This document shows positions 42,213-51,349 of a DNA stretch of 64,000 nucleotides, in pieces. Origin of the DNA: Sphingomonas guangdongensis (GTDB lineage: Bacteria; Pseudomonadota; Alphaproteobacteria; Sphingomonadales; Sphingomonadaceae); NCBI RefSeq assembly GCF_900199185.1, contig NZ_OBMI01000001.1:1401340-1465339 (forward strand), in the 5' to 3' direction. The notes beneath the pieces were generated by a model. The model searched no databases, was not told the DNA's origin, and saw only the letters and a list, made by a program, of their open reading frames with translations. Position numbers and translations under genes: made by a program. The stretch's first letter is position 1. The number at the start of each line of letters is the position of its first letter.

Positions 42213-44366
42213 ATGAAGCTGTGGGGACGCAAGTCCGCGCGTGAGGACGCGCGGCCGGCGCTGGGGCGTGCGAGCGCGGGCGCCGGGGTGATGGGCGAGT
42301 GGCCGCGCAGCTACGAGGCGCAGCTGCGTGAGGGCTATGCGGCGAACCCGGTGGCGCAGCGTGCGGTGCGGCTGATCGCGCAGAATGCAGGCGCGGCGCC
42401 GATCGCGGGCGGGGCGGCGGCGCTGGTGGCGGCGCGGTCGGCGGGGCAGGCGCTGCTGGAGACGCTCGCCGCGCAGCTGCTGCTGCACGGCAACGCCTAT
42501 GTCCAGGTGATCGGCGACGGGGCAGGTGGGGTGGCCGAGCTCTACGCGCTGCGCCCCGAGCGGGTGAGCGTGGAGGCGGACGCGCGCGGCTGGCCGGTCG
42601 CGTACCGCTACAAGGTAGGGGAGCGGACCGCACGGCTGGCGGCGGACGGGCCCCTGCCCGAGATCATCCACGTCCGCAGCTTCAACCCGCTCGACGATCA
42701 CTATGGCCTGGGCTGCCTGGGCGCGGCGGCGGGGGCGATCGCGATCCACAATGCGGCGACGCGGTGGAACAAGGCGCTGCTGGACAATGCCGCGCGGCCA
42801 TCGGGCGCGCTGGTCTATGACGCGCCGGACGGAGCGGCGCTGTCGGCGGACCAGTTCGCCCGGCTGCGCACCGAGATGGAGGCGGGGTTCGCGGGCGCGG
42901 CCAACGCGGGGCGCCCGATGCTACTGGAGGGTGGGCTCAAATGGCAGGCGATGAGCCTGACCCCTGCCGACATGGACTTCGTCGGGCTGAAGGCGGCGGC
43001 GGCGCGCGAGATCGCGCTGGCGTTCGGCGTGCCGCCGATGCTGCTCGGGCTACCGGGCGATGCGACCTATGCCAATTACCGCGAGGCGAACAAAGCGTTG
43101 TGGCGGCTCGCGGTGCTGCCGCTGACCGACACGGTGCTGAGCGGACTGTCGCAGGGTCTGAGCGGGTGGCTGGAGGACGCAAGCCTGCGGGTCGAGGTCG
43201 ACCGGGTGCCGGCACTGAGCGAGGATCGCGAGCGGCTGTGGGCTCAGGTCACGCTCGACTGGCGGCAAGCCGACCTGAGCCCGGGCGACCGCGTCGCGCT
43301 GGCGGGCGAGCCTGGCAGCTGGCGGATCGTCGACTGGACGCTCGATGCGATGGTGCTGACGCTCGACCTGGTCCAAATCGCGCGGGCGACGATGTCGGCA
43401 GCGGCGGCGACGTCGGGGCGCGTGCTGTCGGACAGCGACGCGGCGATCGGGCGGACGCTGCTCCACGCGTTCGAGATTCCGCCAGTCGACGACACGGTGC
43501 TGGCGTCGCCGCGGCTCTCGATCGCGGCGGCGGGGAGCGGCGCGGGGTGGCGCAGCGCGCGGGCGCAGCTGAGCACCGACGGCGGCGTGTCCTTCCACCC
43601 GCTGCCAGAGCTGCGGTCGGCGGCGGTGCTCGGCACGCTTGCGATGTCGCCGGGGGCCGGGTCGTCGACCCTGGTCGACCGACATGCCGTCATCGAAGTG
43701 GTGCTGGCGCACAAGGGCATGACGCTCACGAACTCGGACCCGCTCGCGGTGGCAGCGGGCGCGAACCTGGCACTGGTCGGTGACGAGCTGCTCCAGTGGG
43801 AGCGTGCCGAGTGGCTGGGCGACACGCGCTGGCGGCTGACGCGCCTGTGGCGCGGGCGACGCGGCACCGAGTGGGCGTGCGGGCAACAGGCGGCGGGCGA
43901 CCGCTTCGTCGTGCTCCAGCCCGGTGCGCTGCTGGAGGTGCCGCTGCCGCTGGCGGCGATCGGCAGCCGGGTGCGGGTGATCGCGAGCGGCGTCGGCGAC
44001 GGCGACGCGCCGATCGAAACCGACGTGCTGGTGAGCGGCGCGTCGGTGGTGCCGCCATCGCCCGTCCACCTGAGGGTCACCGCCGATGGTGCGGGTGGCG
44101 CGCAGGCGCGGTGGGTGCGGCGGAGCCGGGCGGGCTGGGCCTGGCTCGACGGCATCGACGCGCCGCTGGTCGAGGAGCGGGAACGCTACGTGCTGCGTGC
44201 CGATGGGAACGCGCAACTGACGGCCAGCGACGGACCCGTGGCCGCGCTGCCCGCCGCCAGCCTTGCCGGAGCGAGCGGCGTGCAGGTGCAGCAGGTTGGC
44301 CTGCAGGGGCTGTCCCGCCCGGCGATCACGCCGTGGCCGACGCAAGCAACAAAGGAGGATGCATGA
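42213..44366 (+). CDS. Chimeric phage portal::GTA tail-protein fusion
   Basis: A single 717-residue frame from ATG 42213 (site AAAGGA). Residues 1 to about 345 are an HK97-type portal (GTA gp3-like: 'NPVAQRAVRLIAQNA', 'LLHGNAYVQVIGDG', 'EIIHVRSFNPLDDHYGLG', 'FGVPPMLLGLPGDATYANYR'). From about 346 it changes to the C-terminal third of the large GTA tail/host-specificity protein ('ADLSPGDRVALAG', 'MVLTLDLVQIA', 'LLQWERAEWLGDTRWRLTRL'). The joint at about 43240-43265 is in frame. The protease, capsid, connector, tail and tape-measure genes that normally lie between are gone. The protein is unlikely to work as a portal, but the frame has stayed open. Confidence 0.82.
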   Translation: MKLWGRKSAREDARPALGRASAGAGVMGEWPRSYEAQLREGYAANPVAQRAVRLIAQNAGAAPIAGGAAALVAARSAGQALLETLAAQLLLHGNAYVQVIGDGAGGVAELYALRPERVSVEADARGWPVAYRYKVGERTARLAADGPLPEIIHVRSFNPLDDHYGLGCLGAAAGAIAIHNAATRWNKALLDNAARPSGALVYDAPDGAALSADQFARLRTEMEAGFAGAANAGRPMLLEGGLKWQAMSLTPADMDFVGLKAAAAREIALAFGVPPMLLGLPGDATYANYREANKALWRLAVLPLTDTVLSGLSQGLSGWLEDASLRVEVDRVPALSEDRERLWAQVTLDWRQADLSPGDRVALAGEPGSWRIVDWTLDAMVLTLDLVQIARATMSAAAATSGRVLSDSDAAIGRTLLHAFEIPPVDDTVLASPRLSIAAAGSGAGWRSARAQLSTDGGVSFHPLPELRSAAVLGTLAMSPGAGSSTLVDRHAVIEVVLAHKGMTLTNSDPLAVAAGANLALVGDELLQWERAEWLGDTRWRLTRLWRGRRGTEWACGQQAAGDRFVVLQPGALLEVPLPLAAIGSRVRVIASGVGDGDAPIETDVLVSGASVVPPSPVHLRVTADGAGGAQARWVRRSRAGWAWLDGIDAPLVEERERYVLRADGNAQLTASDGPVAALPAASLAGASGVQVQQVGLQGLSRPAITPWPTQATKEDA

Positions 44367-44860
44367 CCGAGGAGACCGCCCGCTGGGCGCTGCCGATGAT
44401 CGTTCCGGGACAGGCGCAGAAGGAGATGACCCACAATGAGGCGCTGGCGCGGCTCGACCTGATGGTCGCGGCGACGGTCGAGACCGCCCCCCTCGATACG
44501 CCGCCCAGGGCGCCGGTGCCGGGGACGTGCTGGATCGTCGGCGCCGCACCGACCGCGGCGTGGAGCGGGCAGGCGCACGCACTGGCCGGCTGGACGAGCG
44601 GTGGCTGGCGCTTCGTCCAGCCGCGCGAGGGCATGCAGCTGTGGATACGGGACGAGGGGCACTCGCTCCGATTCCTCGATGGTGCGTGGGCGGCGGAGCC
44701 GCTGAGCGGCGGCTCGCTCGCCATTGCGGGCGAGTCGATCTTAGGTCCGCGTGCTCCCGCGATCGCCGCGCCGAGCGGCGGCATGTTAATCGACGAACAG
44801 TGCCGCGCGACGCTCCTCACGATTATCGAGGTTCTTCAACACCATCGCCTGATCGCCTGA
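44363..44860 (+). CDS. DUF2793 domain protein (end of GTA cluster)
   Basis: ATG 44363 overlaps the preceding stop and has a perfect AAAGGAGG site. The 165-residue product contains 'RWALPMIVPGQAQKEMTHNE', 'ALARLDLMVAATVE', 'PGTCWIVGAAPTAAWSGQAH' and 'FVQPREGMQLWIRDEG', the DUF2793 pattern. In phages and GTA-like clusters this family lies at the tail-gene end and may be a fibre or adhesion part. It marks the right end of the collapsed cluster. Confidence 0.8.
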   Translation: MTEETARWALPMIVPGQAQKEMTHNEALARLDLMVAATVETAPLDTPPRAPVPGTCWIVGAAPTAAWSGQAHALAGWTSGGWRFVQPREGMQLWIRDEGHSLRFLDGAWAAEPLSGGSLAIAGESILGPRAPAIAAPSGGMLIDEQCRATLLTIIEVLQHHRLIA

Positions 44861-44974
44861 TCGAAACTGTGACGCTTCGGCAACAGTCCCCAGTTTTTGT
44901 GCGCTTGCGCCGAAACCAAGCCGAGTTTAGTGAGTTTGCGCTGTCCGTAGTGACAATCGAAGAAAGGGGAATTT

Positions 44975-46114
44975 ATGCGGAAGCTTGCCGTCGCACTGGC
45001 GCTCGCCTCAACCGCGCTCACCACTCCCGCCCTGGCCCGCGATGATTCGTGGTACGTGGGCGTCGAAGGTGGCGCGATGATCGTCGAGGACATCGACTTC
45101 GACATCACCACTCCCGCCGGTGTGACCACCGCGACCGCGGCAACTGCCGATCACGACTATGGTTACGACTTCGACGGCATCATCGGCTATGACTTCGGCG
45201 TGTTTCGCGCCGAGGCCGAGGTCGGGTACAAGAAGGCGTATCTGGAGGGCTTCCGCTCTGCCGTGACCACGCCGCTGCTGAACTCGGCCGGTGCCATCGG
45301 CGCAGCCGCGCCGGGCAACTACGACAGCGCGCGCGGCGCGACGTCGGCGCTCAGCTTCATGATCAACGGCCTGCTCGACTTCGGCGAGGACGACGGCGTG
45401 CAGGGCTTCGTCGGCGGTGGTGCGGGTGTCGCCCGCGTCAAGGCCGAGGACTATCGCCTGAACGGCAACGGTCCGTTCCTAGACGACTCCGACACGGTCT
45501 TCGCCTGGCAGGCGATCGCGGGCATCCGCGCGCCGCTCGGCGACAACGTCGACGTCTCGCTGAAGTATCGCTTCTTCAACGCGGACGACGTTCGCCTGGT
45601 TGACGTGACCGGCCGCACTGCGGATGCACGCTTCCGGTCGCACTCGCTGCTGGGTGGCCTGATCTACAACTTCGGCGCACCGGAGGAGGCCGCACCGCCG
45701 CCCCCGCCGCCGCCGCCGCCGCCGCCCCCGCCGCCTCCTCCGCCCCCGCCGCCGCAGGTCGTCTGCACGCCCGGGCCGTACATCGTGTTCTTCGAGTGGG
45801 ATCGCTCGGACATCACGCCGGAGGCCGCCGGCATCCTGGACAACGCCGTGTCGGCGTACCAGTCGTGCGGCAACGCGCAGGTCATGCTGGCCGGCCACGC
45901 CGACCGGTCGGGCTCGGCGAGCTACAACGTCGGTCTGTCGCAGCGTCGTGCCGACGCGGTCCGTGGCTACCTGACGTCGCGCGGCATCGGCGACGGCGTG
46001 ATCACGAGCGAGGCGTTCGGCGAAGGCCGTCCGCGCGTCGAGACCGCCGATGGCGTCCGCGAGCTCCAGAACCGTCGCGTGGAAATCACCTACGGGCCTG
46101 GCTCGGGGATGTAA
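44975..46114 (+). CDS. OmpA-family outer membrane protein with poly-proline linker
   Basis: ATG 44975, with AAAGGGG upstream, gives 379 residues. A Sec signal peptide (MRKLAVALALASTALTTPALA) is followed by an eight-stranded-type barrel to about 235 ('SWYVGVEGGAMIVEDIDF', 'VSLKYRFFNADDVRL'). A run of about 20 consecutive prolines covers about 240-260. A peptidoglycan-binding OmpA domain follows, with 'VFFEWDRSDITPEA', 'GHADRSGSASYNVGLSQRRA' and 'NRRVEITYG'. It links the outer membrane to the cell wall. A clear terminator lies 34 bases after the stop, so it is probably monocistronic. Confidence 0.93.
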   Translation: MRKLAVALALASTALTTPALARDDSWYVGVEGGAMIVEDIDFDITTPAGVTTATAATADHDYGYDFDGIIGYDFGVFRAEAEVGYKKAYLEGFRSAVTTPLLNSAGAIGAAAPGNYDSARGATSALSFMINGLLDFGEDDGVQGFVGGGAGVARVKAEDYRLNGNGPFLDDSDTVFAWQAIAGIRAPLGDNVDVSLKYRFFNADDVRLVDVTGRTADARFRSHSLLGGLIYNFGAPEEAAPPPPPPPPPPPPPPPPPPPPQVVCTPGPYIVFFEWDRSDITPEAAGILDNAVSAYQSCGNAQVMLAGHADRSGSASYNVGLSQRRADAVRGYLTSRGIGDGVITSEAFGEGRPRVETADGVRELQNRRVEITYGPGSGM

Positions 46115-46147
46115 TTCCAACGCGTCCAATCTGGACGTACAGAATTG

Positions 46148-46178
46148 GGGAGGTCGGAGCGATCCGGCCTCCCTTTTT
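46148..46178 (+). terminator. Rho-independent terminator of ompA-type gene
   Basis: An 11-bp stem (46148-46158 with 46163-46173, one G-T pair) with a GCGA loop is followed by TTTTT at 46174-46178. Confidence 0.85.
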
Positions 46179-47122
46179 CGTTCGGGGTAGCGGTGGACGC
46201 TGTTGGCGAGTCGTCGTCGGGTCGGCGTGCGCTGGCTGTCCAGCCTTGGGCTTGCCGTTTCGCTGACGCGATCGGTGGATCGACTGGCGGCGATTGCACC
46301 CGACGTGTTGCTCTCCAGCCATGGGGGCGAGTTCCCGGCGGAAGACAAAGACGCGCCGCCGGAAGGTCTTCATGATCGGCCCTGCCGGCAAGTGCCAGAA
46401 GTGGCCTTCTTGCCTTCGCAGCTTCTGGTATCATCATTGCCGACCGTGCTGCTCGCACGCGAGTATCCCCTGAACTTCGGTGTTTAGACCGATCGAATGC
46501 TTCTGATCGCCTTCCGGCATCGCTGTCGCTGGCAGCGGATCCGTCATCGTCGCCCCGCTCCGTGACGGTACATCAGCGCTGCTGCGCAGGCTTACCGCGC
46601 ATCCGGCATTCGGACGAGGCAGGCGCGCTACGGTAGTGCCATAGGCCCGGAGGCACTGGCGCTACTCAGGCGACAGGGTCACCAAGTCCGCACGACATCA
46701 CGACCGTGCCATTTCCAGAGTTCTCGCGGAGGTGTGCAATCCTGCAGGCGGGAATCGCCATGATCGCGCCGAGCCCTGGAGCTTGAGCATCTCTGTTGCT
46801 GAAGCTGGGCAAATCGAACGGCGCACTCAGACGCGACGATTGCTCATGTGGCGTGCGAGCGATGCTCGGGCCTGTGTCGATCTGGTGCCTGAAAGCTAAA
46901 GCGTTGCGCAAACCACGTCAGCACATCGGATGCAGAAAAACGGCGAGCAGCTCGTCGCCAACGCGCGTGGCGCGGCACGATGCCGACGAACCCTGATCAT
47001 CAAGTGAGAAAACAACGCCGAATAGCGCCGCCGACCTTGCGTCAAGCCACTGTAAACGGCAGCTATCGACAGAGCGGGTCCGGCAGGACAGCGTGGCGAC
47101 GCACCATAGCGCGAGCCCGTCC
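46179..47122. other. Gene-poor stretch between terminator and pyrC
   Basis: About 940 bases with only short open frames in both directions, none with a convincing ribosome site, motif or consistent codon bias. Base composition looks lower in G/C third-position structure than in the neighbours. It may hold an old gene remnant or an RNA gene; I can support neither. Confidence 0.5.
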
Positions 47123-48451
47123 TCAATGGCCCGGGAAGTCGGTCGCCTCGAAGCGGATCGGGGCGCCGATTGCCTGGGCGGCCAGCTCGCCGTCCCACAT
47201 CACGCGCGTGCCGCGGATCACCGTGCCGACCGGCCGGCCCGTCAGGATCATGCCGGTGAAGGGCGACCATCCGGCCCGCGACGCGAGCCAGCTGTCCTCA
47301 ATCGTCCAACGTGCATTCCGGTCGACGACCGTGAAGTCGGCGTCGTAGCCGATCGCGATCCGGCCCTTGCCGACCAGCCCGAAGATGCGCTGCGCCCCGG
47401 CGCTGGTGAGGTCGATCAGCCGCTGCATCGTCAGCCGCCCCTCGGCGACGTGATCGAGCAGCAGCGGCAGTAGCGTCTGCACGCCGGGCATGCCGCTCGG
47501 GCTGTCGGGATAGGGTTTCGCCTTCTCCTCCAGCGTGTGGGGCGCGTGGTCCGATCCGATCACGTCGACGACGCCCTGGCGCAGCCAGTGCCACAGCCCG
47601 TCACGGTGCGCGCCCGACCGGATCGGCGGGTTCATCTGGGCGTGGCTGCCGAGCCGGGGATAAGCCTCCTCGCCCGCGAGCGTCAGGTGCTGCGGCGTCG
47701 TCTCGGCGGTCGCGATGTCGCGGTTGCGGCCGAGCAGCTCCAGCTCGGCCGGCGTGGTCACATGGAGCACGTGGATCCGCCGCCGCGCCGCCCGCGCGAG
47801 CCGCAGGATGCGGGTCGTCGCGAGCAACGCGCTCTCGTCATCGCGCCACACCGGGTGGCTGGAGGGGTCACCCGCCACGCGCAGGTGCGCGCGCTCCCCC
47901 ATCCGCCCCTCGTCCTCGGCGTGGATCGCGACCCGGCGACTGCCATGCGCCAGCACGCGGGCGAGCTCCGCGTCCTCCGCCACCAGCAGGTCGCCGGTCG
48001 AGGCACCCATGAAGATTTTGACGCCGGCGGTCCCGGGCAGCCGCTCCAGCTCGCCGAGCTGTTCGGCGTTTGCCGCCGTCGCGCCGACGTAGAAGGCGTG
48101 GTCGCACCACATCCGGTCCTTTGCGCGCGCGAGCTTGTCGGCGATCGCCTCCGCACTGTCGGTGTTGGGCTTGGTGTTCGGCATTTCGAACACGGCGGTG
48201 ACGCCGCCCAGCACCGCGGCGCGGCTGCCGCTCTCCAGATCCTCCTTGTGGACGAGGCCGGGCTCGCGAAAGTGGACCTGGGTGTCGATGACGCCCGGGA
48301 GCACGTCGAGGCCGGTGCAGTCGATGGTCTCGCCCGCGTCACCGACCGATCCGATCGCGACGATCCGCCCGCCGGACACTGCGACGTCGGTCTGCACGGG
48401 CCCGCTCGGCAGGTGCACCGTGCCGCCGCTCAGCCTGAGGTCGTAGCCCAT
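47123..48451 (-). CDS. pyrC: Dihydroorotase
   Basis: This enzyme closes carbamoyl-aspartate to dihydroorotate in pyrimidine synthesis. ATG 48451, with AAGGG upstream, gives 442 residues (MGYDLRLSGGTVHL). The amidohydrolase metal-site region reads 'VIDTQVHFREPGLVHKEDLE', where the usual DxHxH has Gln in place of the first His. Other ligands look present: Lys in 'VKIFMGASTG', His in 'RVAIHAEDE' and 'HVLHVTTPAE', Asp in 'VIGSDHAPHTLEEK'. It diverges from ygfZ. The altered motif could mean a subclass or a non-catalytic paralogue. Confidence 0.85.
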   Translation of the reverse strand: MGYDLRLSGGTVHLPSGPVQTDVAVSGGRIVAIGSVGDAGETIDCTGLDVLPGVIDTQVHFREPGLVHKEDLESGSRAAVLGGVTAVFEMPNTKPNTDSAEAIADKLARAKDRMWCDHAFYVGATAANAEQLGELERLPGTAGVKIFMGASTGDLLVAEDAELARVLAHGSRRVAIHAEDEGRMGERAHLRVAGDPSSHPVWRDDESALLATTRILRLARAARRRIHVLHVTTPAELELLGRNRDIATAETTPQHLTLAGEEAYPRLGSHAQMNPPIRSGAHRDGLWHWLRQGVVDVIGSDHAPHTLEEKAKPYPDSPSGMPGVQTLLPLLLDHVAEGRLTMQRLIDLTSAGAQRIFGLVGKGRIAIGYDADFTVVDRNARWTIEDSWLASRAGWSPFTGMILTGRPVGTVIRGTRVMWDGELAAQAIGAPIRFEATDFPGH

Positions 48452-48495
48452 CTCTGCCCTTCCGCTTGCCATGGCCGCTCCCTACCTCAAAGCGC

Positions 48496-49242
48496 ATGTC
48501 CGACACCAGCAGCGCCACCCTGCTCGCCGACCGCGCGGTGCTGCGCGTCGCCGGCGACGACCCCCGCGGCTTCCTGATGGGGCTGGTGACGCAGGACTCG
48601 GCGATCGCACCCGATGCGCCGCGCTGGTCCGGGCTGCTCACCCCACAGGGCAAGGCGCTGTTCGACTTCATCCTGTGGGACGGCGGAGACGGTAGCCTGC
48701 TGATCGACTGCGAGGCCGCGCAGGCGGAGGCGCTGGCGCGGCGGCTCTCGCTCTATCGCCTGCGCCGCGCGATCACGATCGAGCCGACGGAGCTGCGGGT
48801 CCACTGGTCGCCCGAGCCCGGGTGGGGCGTCGCCGATCCGCGGCTCGCCGACCTTGGTTACCGGTGGCTGGGGGATGCGACGGGGGCGCCCGCGACCGGC
48901 TGGCTGGAGACCCGGTTGCGCTACGGCGTGGCGGAGGGTGTGGCGGAGCTGGGGCAGGACCAGACGCTGTGGCTCGAATGCAATGCGCGCGAGCTCGGCG
49001 GGGTGAGTTTCACCAAGGGCTGCTACGTCGGGCAGGAGAATACCGCGCGGATGCACCACCGGATGAAGGTAAACCGGCGGTTGGTGGTCGCCCGGATCGG
49101 CGAGGACGACCGGGCGCGGGTTCGTTACCCCGAGCTCGGCCTGATGGTGACGCACCGGCGGGTCGAGGCACTCGGCGATGCGCTGCGGCCCCGCTGGCTG
49201 ATCGATGCGCTTGCCGAGGATGCGCTTGCGGCGGGTGCGTGA
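48496..49242 (+). CDS. ygfZ: Folate-binding protein YgfZ (Fe-S cluster biogenesis)
   Basis: ATG 48496 gives 248 residues (MSDTSSATLLADRAVLRVAG). The family signature KGCYVGQE is complete ('SFTKGCYVGQENTARMHHRM'), and the folate-binding GcvT-like fold is indicated by 'FLMGLVTQDSAIAPD' and 'LTPQGKALFDFILWD'. YgfZ helps assemble or repair iron-sulphur clusters in a folate-dependent way. It diverges from pyrC with only 44 bases between the starts, so the promoters overlap. Confidence 0.9.
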   Translation: MSDTSSATLLADRAVLRVAGDDPRGFLMGLVTQDSAIAPDAPRWSGLLTPQGKALFDFILWDGGDGSLLIDCEAAQAEALARRLSLYRLRRAITIEPTELRVHWSPEPGWGVADPRLADLGYRWLGDATGAPATGWLETRLRYGVAEGVAELGQDQTLWLECNARELGGVSFTKGCYVGQENTARMHHRMKVNRRLVVARIGEDDRARVRYPELGLMVTHRRVEALGDALRPRWLIDALAEDALAAGA

Positions 49243-49261
49243 AGTCGGTTGTTCGGCGGGA

Positions 49262-49780
49262 TCAACGACCGGGTAGCGGCGGCGGAGCCTCGGTGTTCTG
49301 CGACGCGGTGACCCGCCACTCGCCAGCCTGACGCTGAACCACCCAGGTGAACAGCCGGCGTCGCGGCGTACCGGGTGCGAGATGGCGGACGCGGTCGCCG
49401 GTCGTTTCCCAAACCACGTGCGCGACCGCGACGTCGGGCGTGAGCCAGCGGACGACCGTCACGTCGCGGGTCACCCAGCGGCTCTCGGCGAACATCGGGC
49501 TCGCCAGGACCGCGGCGTGGGCGGCGCGGAACGCCTCGCGGCCGCCGCGGCCGAAGCCCGGCGTGTCGGGACCGAGGACCGATACGAAGACGATCTGCGG
49601 ATCCATGATCGCCGCCAGTCCGGCGGCGTCACGGGCGTTCCAGGCTGCCTGCCAGGCGGAGCCGAGGCGTTTGATCGCAGTTTCATCGGCCGCGCGCGAC
49701 TCCGCCATGGGCGCGGTCGACTGCTGCGGGCGTGGGGCGGGGGCGCCGATCAGAGCGGCAAGCGCGAAGCAAAGGATCAT
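49262..49780 (-). CDS. Secreted NTF2-like (SnoaL/DUF4440) protein
   Basis: A 172-residue protein with a signal peptide (MILCFALAALIGAPAPRP). The mature part is one NTF2-like cone: helix 'ADETAIKRLGSAWQAAWNAR', 'DPQIVFVSVLGPDTPGFGRG', and strands ending 'LFTWVVQRQAGEWRVTASQN'. Such folds bind small ligands or act as minor isomerases or hydrolases; no catalytic residues can be named. The protein should be periplasmic. It converges with ygfZ. Confidence 0.75.
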   Translation of the reverse strand: MILCFALAALIGAPAPRPQQSTAPMAESRAADETAIKRLGSAWQAAWNARDAAGLAAIMDPQIVFVSVLGPDTPGFGRGGREAFRAAHAAVLASPMFAESRWVTRDVTVVRWLTPDVAVAHVVWETTGDRVRHLAPGTPRRRLFTWVVQRQAGEWRVTASQNTEAPPPLPGR

Positions 49781-49840
49781 CGCCGATCTCCTACTTGAGC
49801 GTCCACATCATAGCAGTTTCAGAAGCTCAGCGCAGCCGAC

Positions 49841-49874
49841 AAAAAAATGGGCCGGTGCGTTGCCGCACCGGCCC
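49841..49874 (-). terminator. Rho-independent terminator of glnK-amtB
   Basis: A perfect 11-bp stem (49849-49859 with 49864-49874, loop TTGC) is followed on the minus strand by a run of seven T (49847-49841). It lies 22 bases after the amtB stop. Confidence 0.92.
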
Positions 49875-49895
49875 AGGTTTCCGCAGGAGGAACTC

Positions 49896-51338
49896 TCAAT
49901 AATTGTAGGCGCGCTCGCCGTGTTCGTTAATGTCGAGACCTTCCGTCTCGACCTCGAGCGAGGGGCGCAGGCCGATCGTGTACTTGAGGCCGAGGAACAG
50001 CACGGCGGAGACGATGCCGGTCCACAGCACGGTGGTGCCGACCGCCCAGATCTGGGTCACGACCTGTCCGCCGAGATCGTAGACGCCCGCCTTCGCGACC
50101 GGCGCGGTGTAGTCGATCCAGCCCTGTCCGCCGAGCGCCGGGTCGGCGACGATGCCGGTTCCGATCGCGCCGATGATGCCGCCGACGCAGTGAATGCCGA
50201 ACACGTCGAGCGAGTCGTCGTACTTGAGCGCGGTCTTCACCCGCGTCACGAAGACGAAGCAGACCAGGCTCGCGACCGCGCCGAGCAGGATCGCGGTGCC
50301 CGGGTGGGCGAAGCCTGCCGCCGGGGTGATCGCGACCAGTCCGGCAACGACGCCCGAGGCGGCGCCGAGCAGCGATGGCTTCTTGTGAACGACCTGCTCG
50401 ATGATCGCCCAGGTAGCGCCCGCCGCGGCGGTGGCGGTAAACGTGTTGATGAAGGCGAGGGCTCCGAAGGCGTTCGCCTCCAGCCCCGAGCCGGCGTTGA
50501 ACCCGAACCAGCCGATCCACAGCAGCGACGCGCCGATCATTGTCATGGTCAGGCTGTGCGGGGGCATCGGCTCATGCAGGAAGCCCTTGCGCGGGCCGAT
50601 CACGAGGCAGCCGATCAGCCCGGCAATGCCTGCGTTGATGTGGACCACCGTGCCGCCGGCGAAATCGAGTGCGCCCCAGCCCCACAGCAGGCCAGCGTCC
50701 TGCGACACGATGTTGCCGGCCGCATCCTTGACGATGGTTGCTGCAAGGAAGTCCGGGCCTGCCCAGTACCAGACCATGTGCGCGATCGGGAAATAGGCGA
50801 GCGTCAGCCACAGCACGGTGAAGATGATCAGCGGCGTGAACTTCACCCGTTCCGCGAACGCGCCGACGATCAGCGCCGGGGTGATGCAGGCAAAGGTCGT
50901 CTGGAAAATGACGAAGACGTATTCCGGCAGGTACACCGAGTTGGAGAAGGTCGCGGCGAAGGTGGTCGGTGACACGCCGGCCAGGAACGCCTTGTCGAGC
51001 CCGCCGAACAGCTTCGGGAACGGCGTGCCGGTCGAGGTGAAGGCCATCGAGTAGCCCCAGCAGAACCAGACCAGCGCCGCGACGCAGACGATGGTCAGCA
51101 CCTGCATCAGCACCGACAGCATGTTCTTGGTGCGGACCAGCCCGCCGTAGAACAGCGCGAGCGCGGGCACCGACATCATCAGCACCAGCGCCGACGAGAT
51201 CAGCATCCAGGCGACATCGCCCTTGTTCACCATCTCCGCGGTCGGCGTGAACGGCGCGGCCGGTGCCGCCGCGAGCGCAGGGTGCGAAAGCAGCGCCGCC
51301 GCGCCCGCGCCCGCGATAAACTTGCAAAGCTGCTTCAT
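49896..51338 (-). CDS. amtB: Ammonium transporter
   Basis: ATG 51338 is preceded by GAGAGGGGGA; a GTG at 51353 is less likely. The 480-residue protein has a signal peptide (MKQLCKFIAGAGAAALLSHP), then eleven membrane helices as in Amt/Mep proteins. Pore residues are visible in 'VVHINAGIAGLIGCLVIGPR' (first His) and 'DVFGIHCVGGIIGAIGTGIV' (second His); 'AHMVWYWAGPDF' is also typical. It moves ammonium into the cell and is blocked by the GlnK protein encoded just upstream. A sigma-54 promoter drives the pair. Confidence 0.96.
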   Translation of the reverse strand: MKQLCKFIAGAGAAALLSHPALAAAPAAPFTPTAEMVNKGDVAWMLISSALVLMMSVPALALFYGGLVRTKNMLSVLMQVLTIVCVAALVWFCWGYSMAFTSTGTPFPKLFGGLDKAFLAGVSPTTFAATFSNSVYLPEYVFVIFQTTFACITPALIVGAFAERVKFTPLIIFTVLWLTLAYFPIAHMVWYWAGPDFLAATIVKDAAGNIVSQDAGLLWGWGALDFAGGTVVHINAGIAGLIGCLVIGPRKGFLHEPMPPHSLTMTMIGASLLWIGWFGFNAGSGLEANAFGALAFINTFTATAAAGATWAIIEQVVHKKPSLLGAASGVVAGLVAITPAAGFAHPGTAILLGAVASLVCFVFVTRVKTALKYDDSLDVFGIHCVGGIIGAIGTGIVADPALGGQGWIDYTAPVAKAGVYDLGGQVVTQIWAVGTTVLWTGIVSAVLFLGLKYTIGLRPSLEVETEGLDINEHGERAYNY

Positions 51339-51349
51339 CTGTCCCCCTC

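Noticed and set aside
45690..45760. CCG/CCN-rich tandem stretch as a microsatellite or CRISPR-like repeat
   Set aside because: It encodes the poly-proline linker of the OmpA-family protein; there are no spacers or regular units.
46203..46487. 94-codon plus-strand frame after the ompA terminator
   Set aside because: It has no ribosome site and a mixed composition without motifs; it is not distinguishable from chance.
47537..48577. 346-codon plus-strand frame opposite pyrC
   Set aside because: pyrC motifs are unmistakable on the other strand; this frame has no ribosome site or domain.
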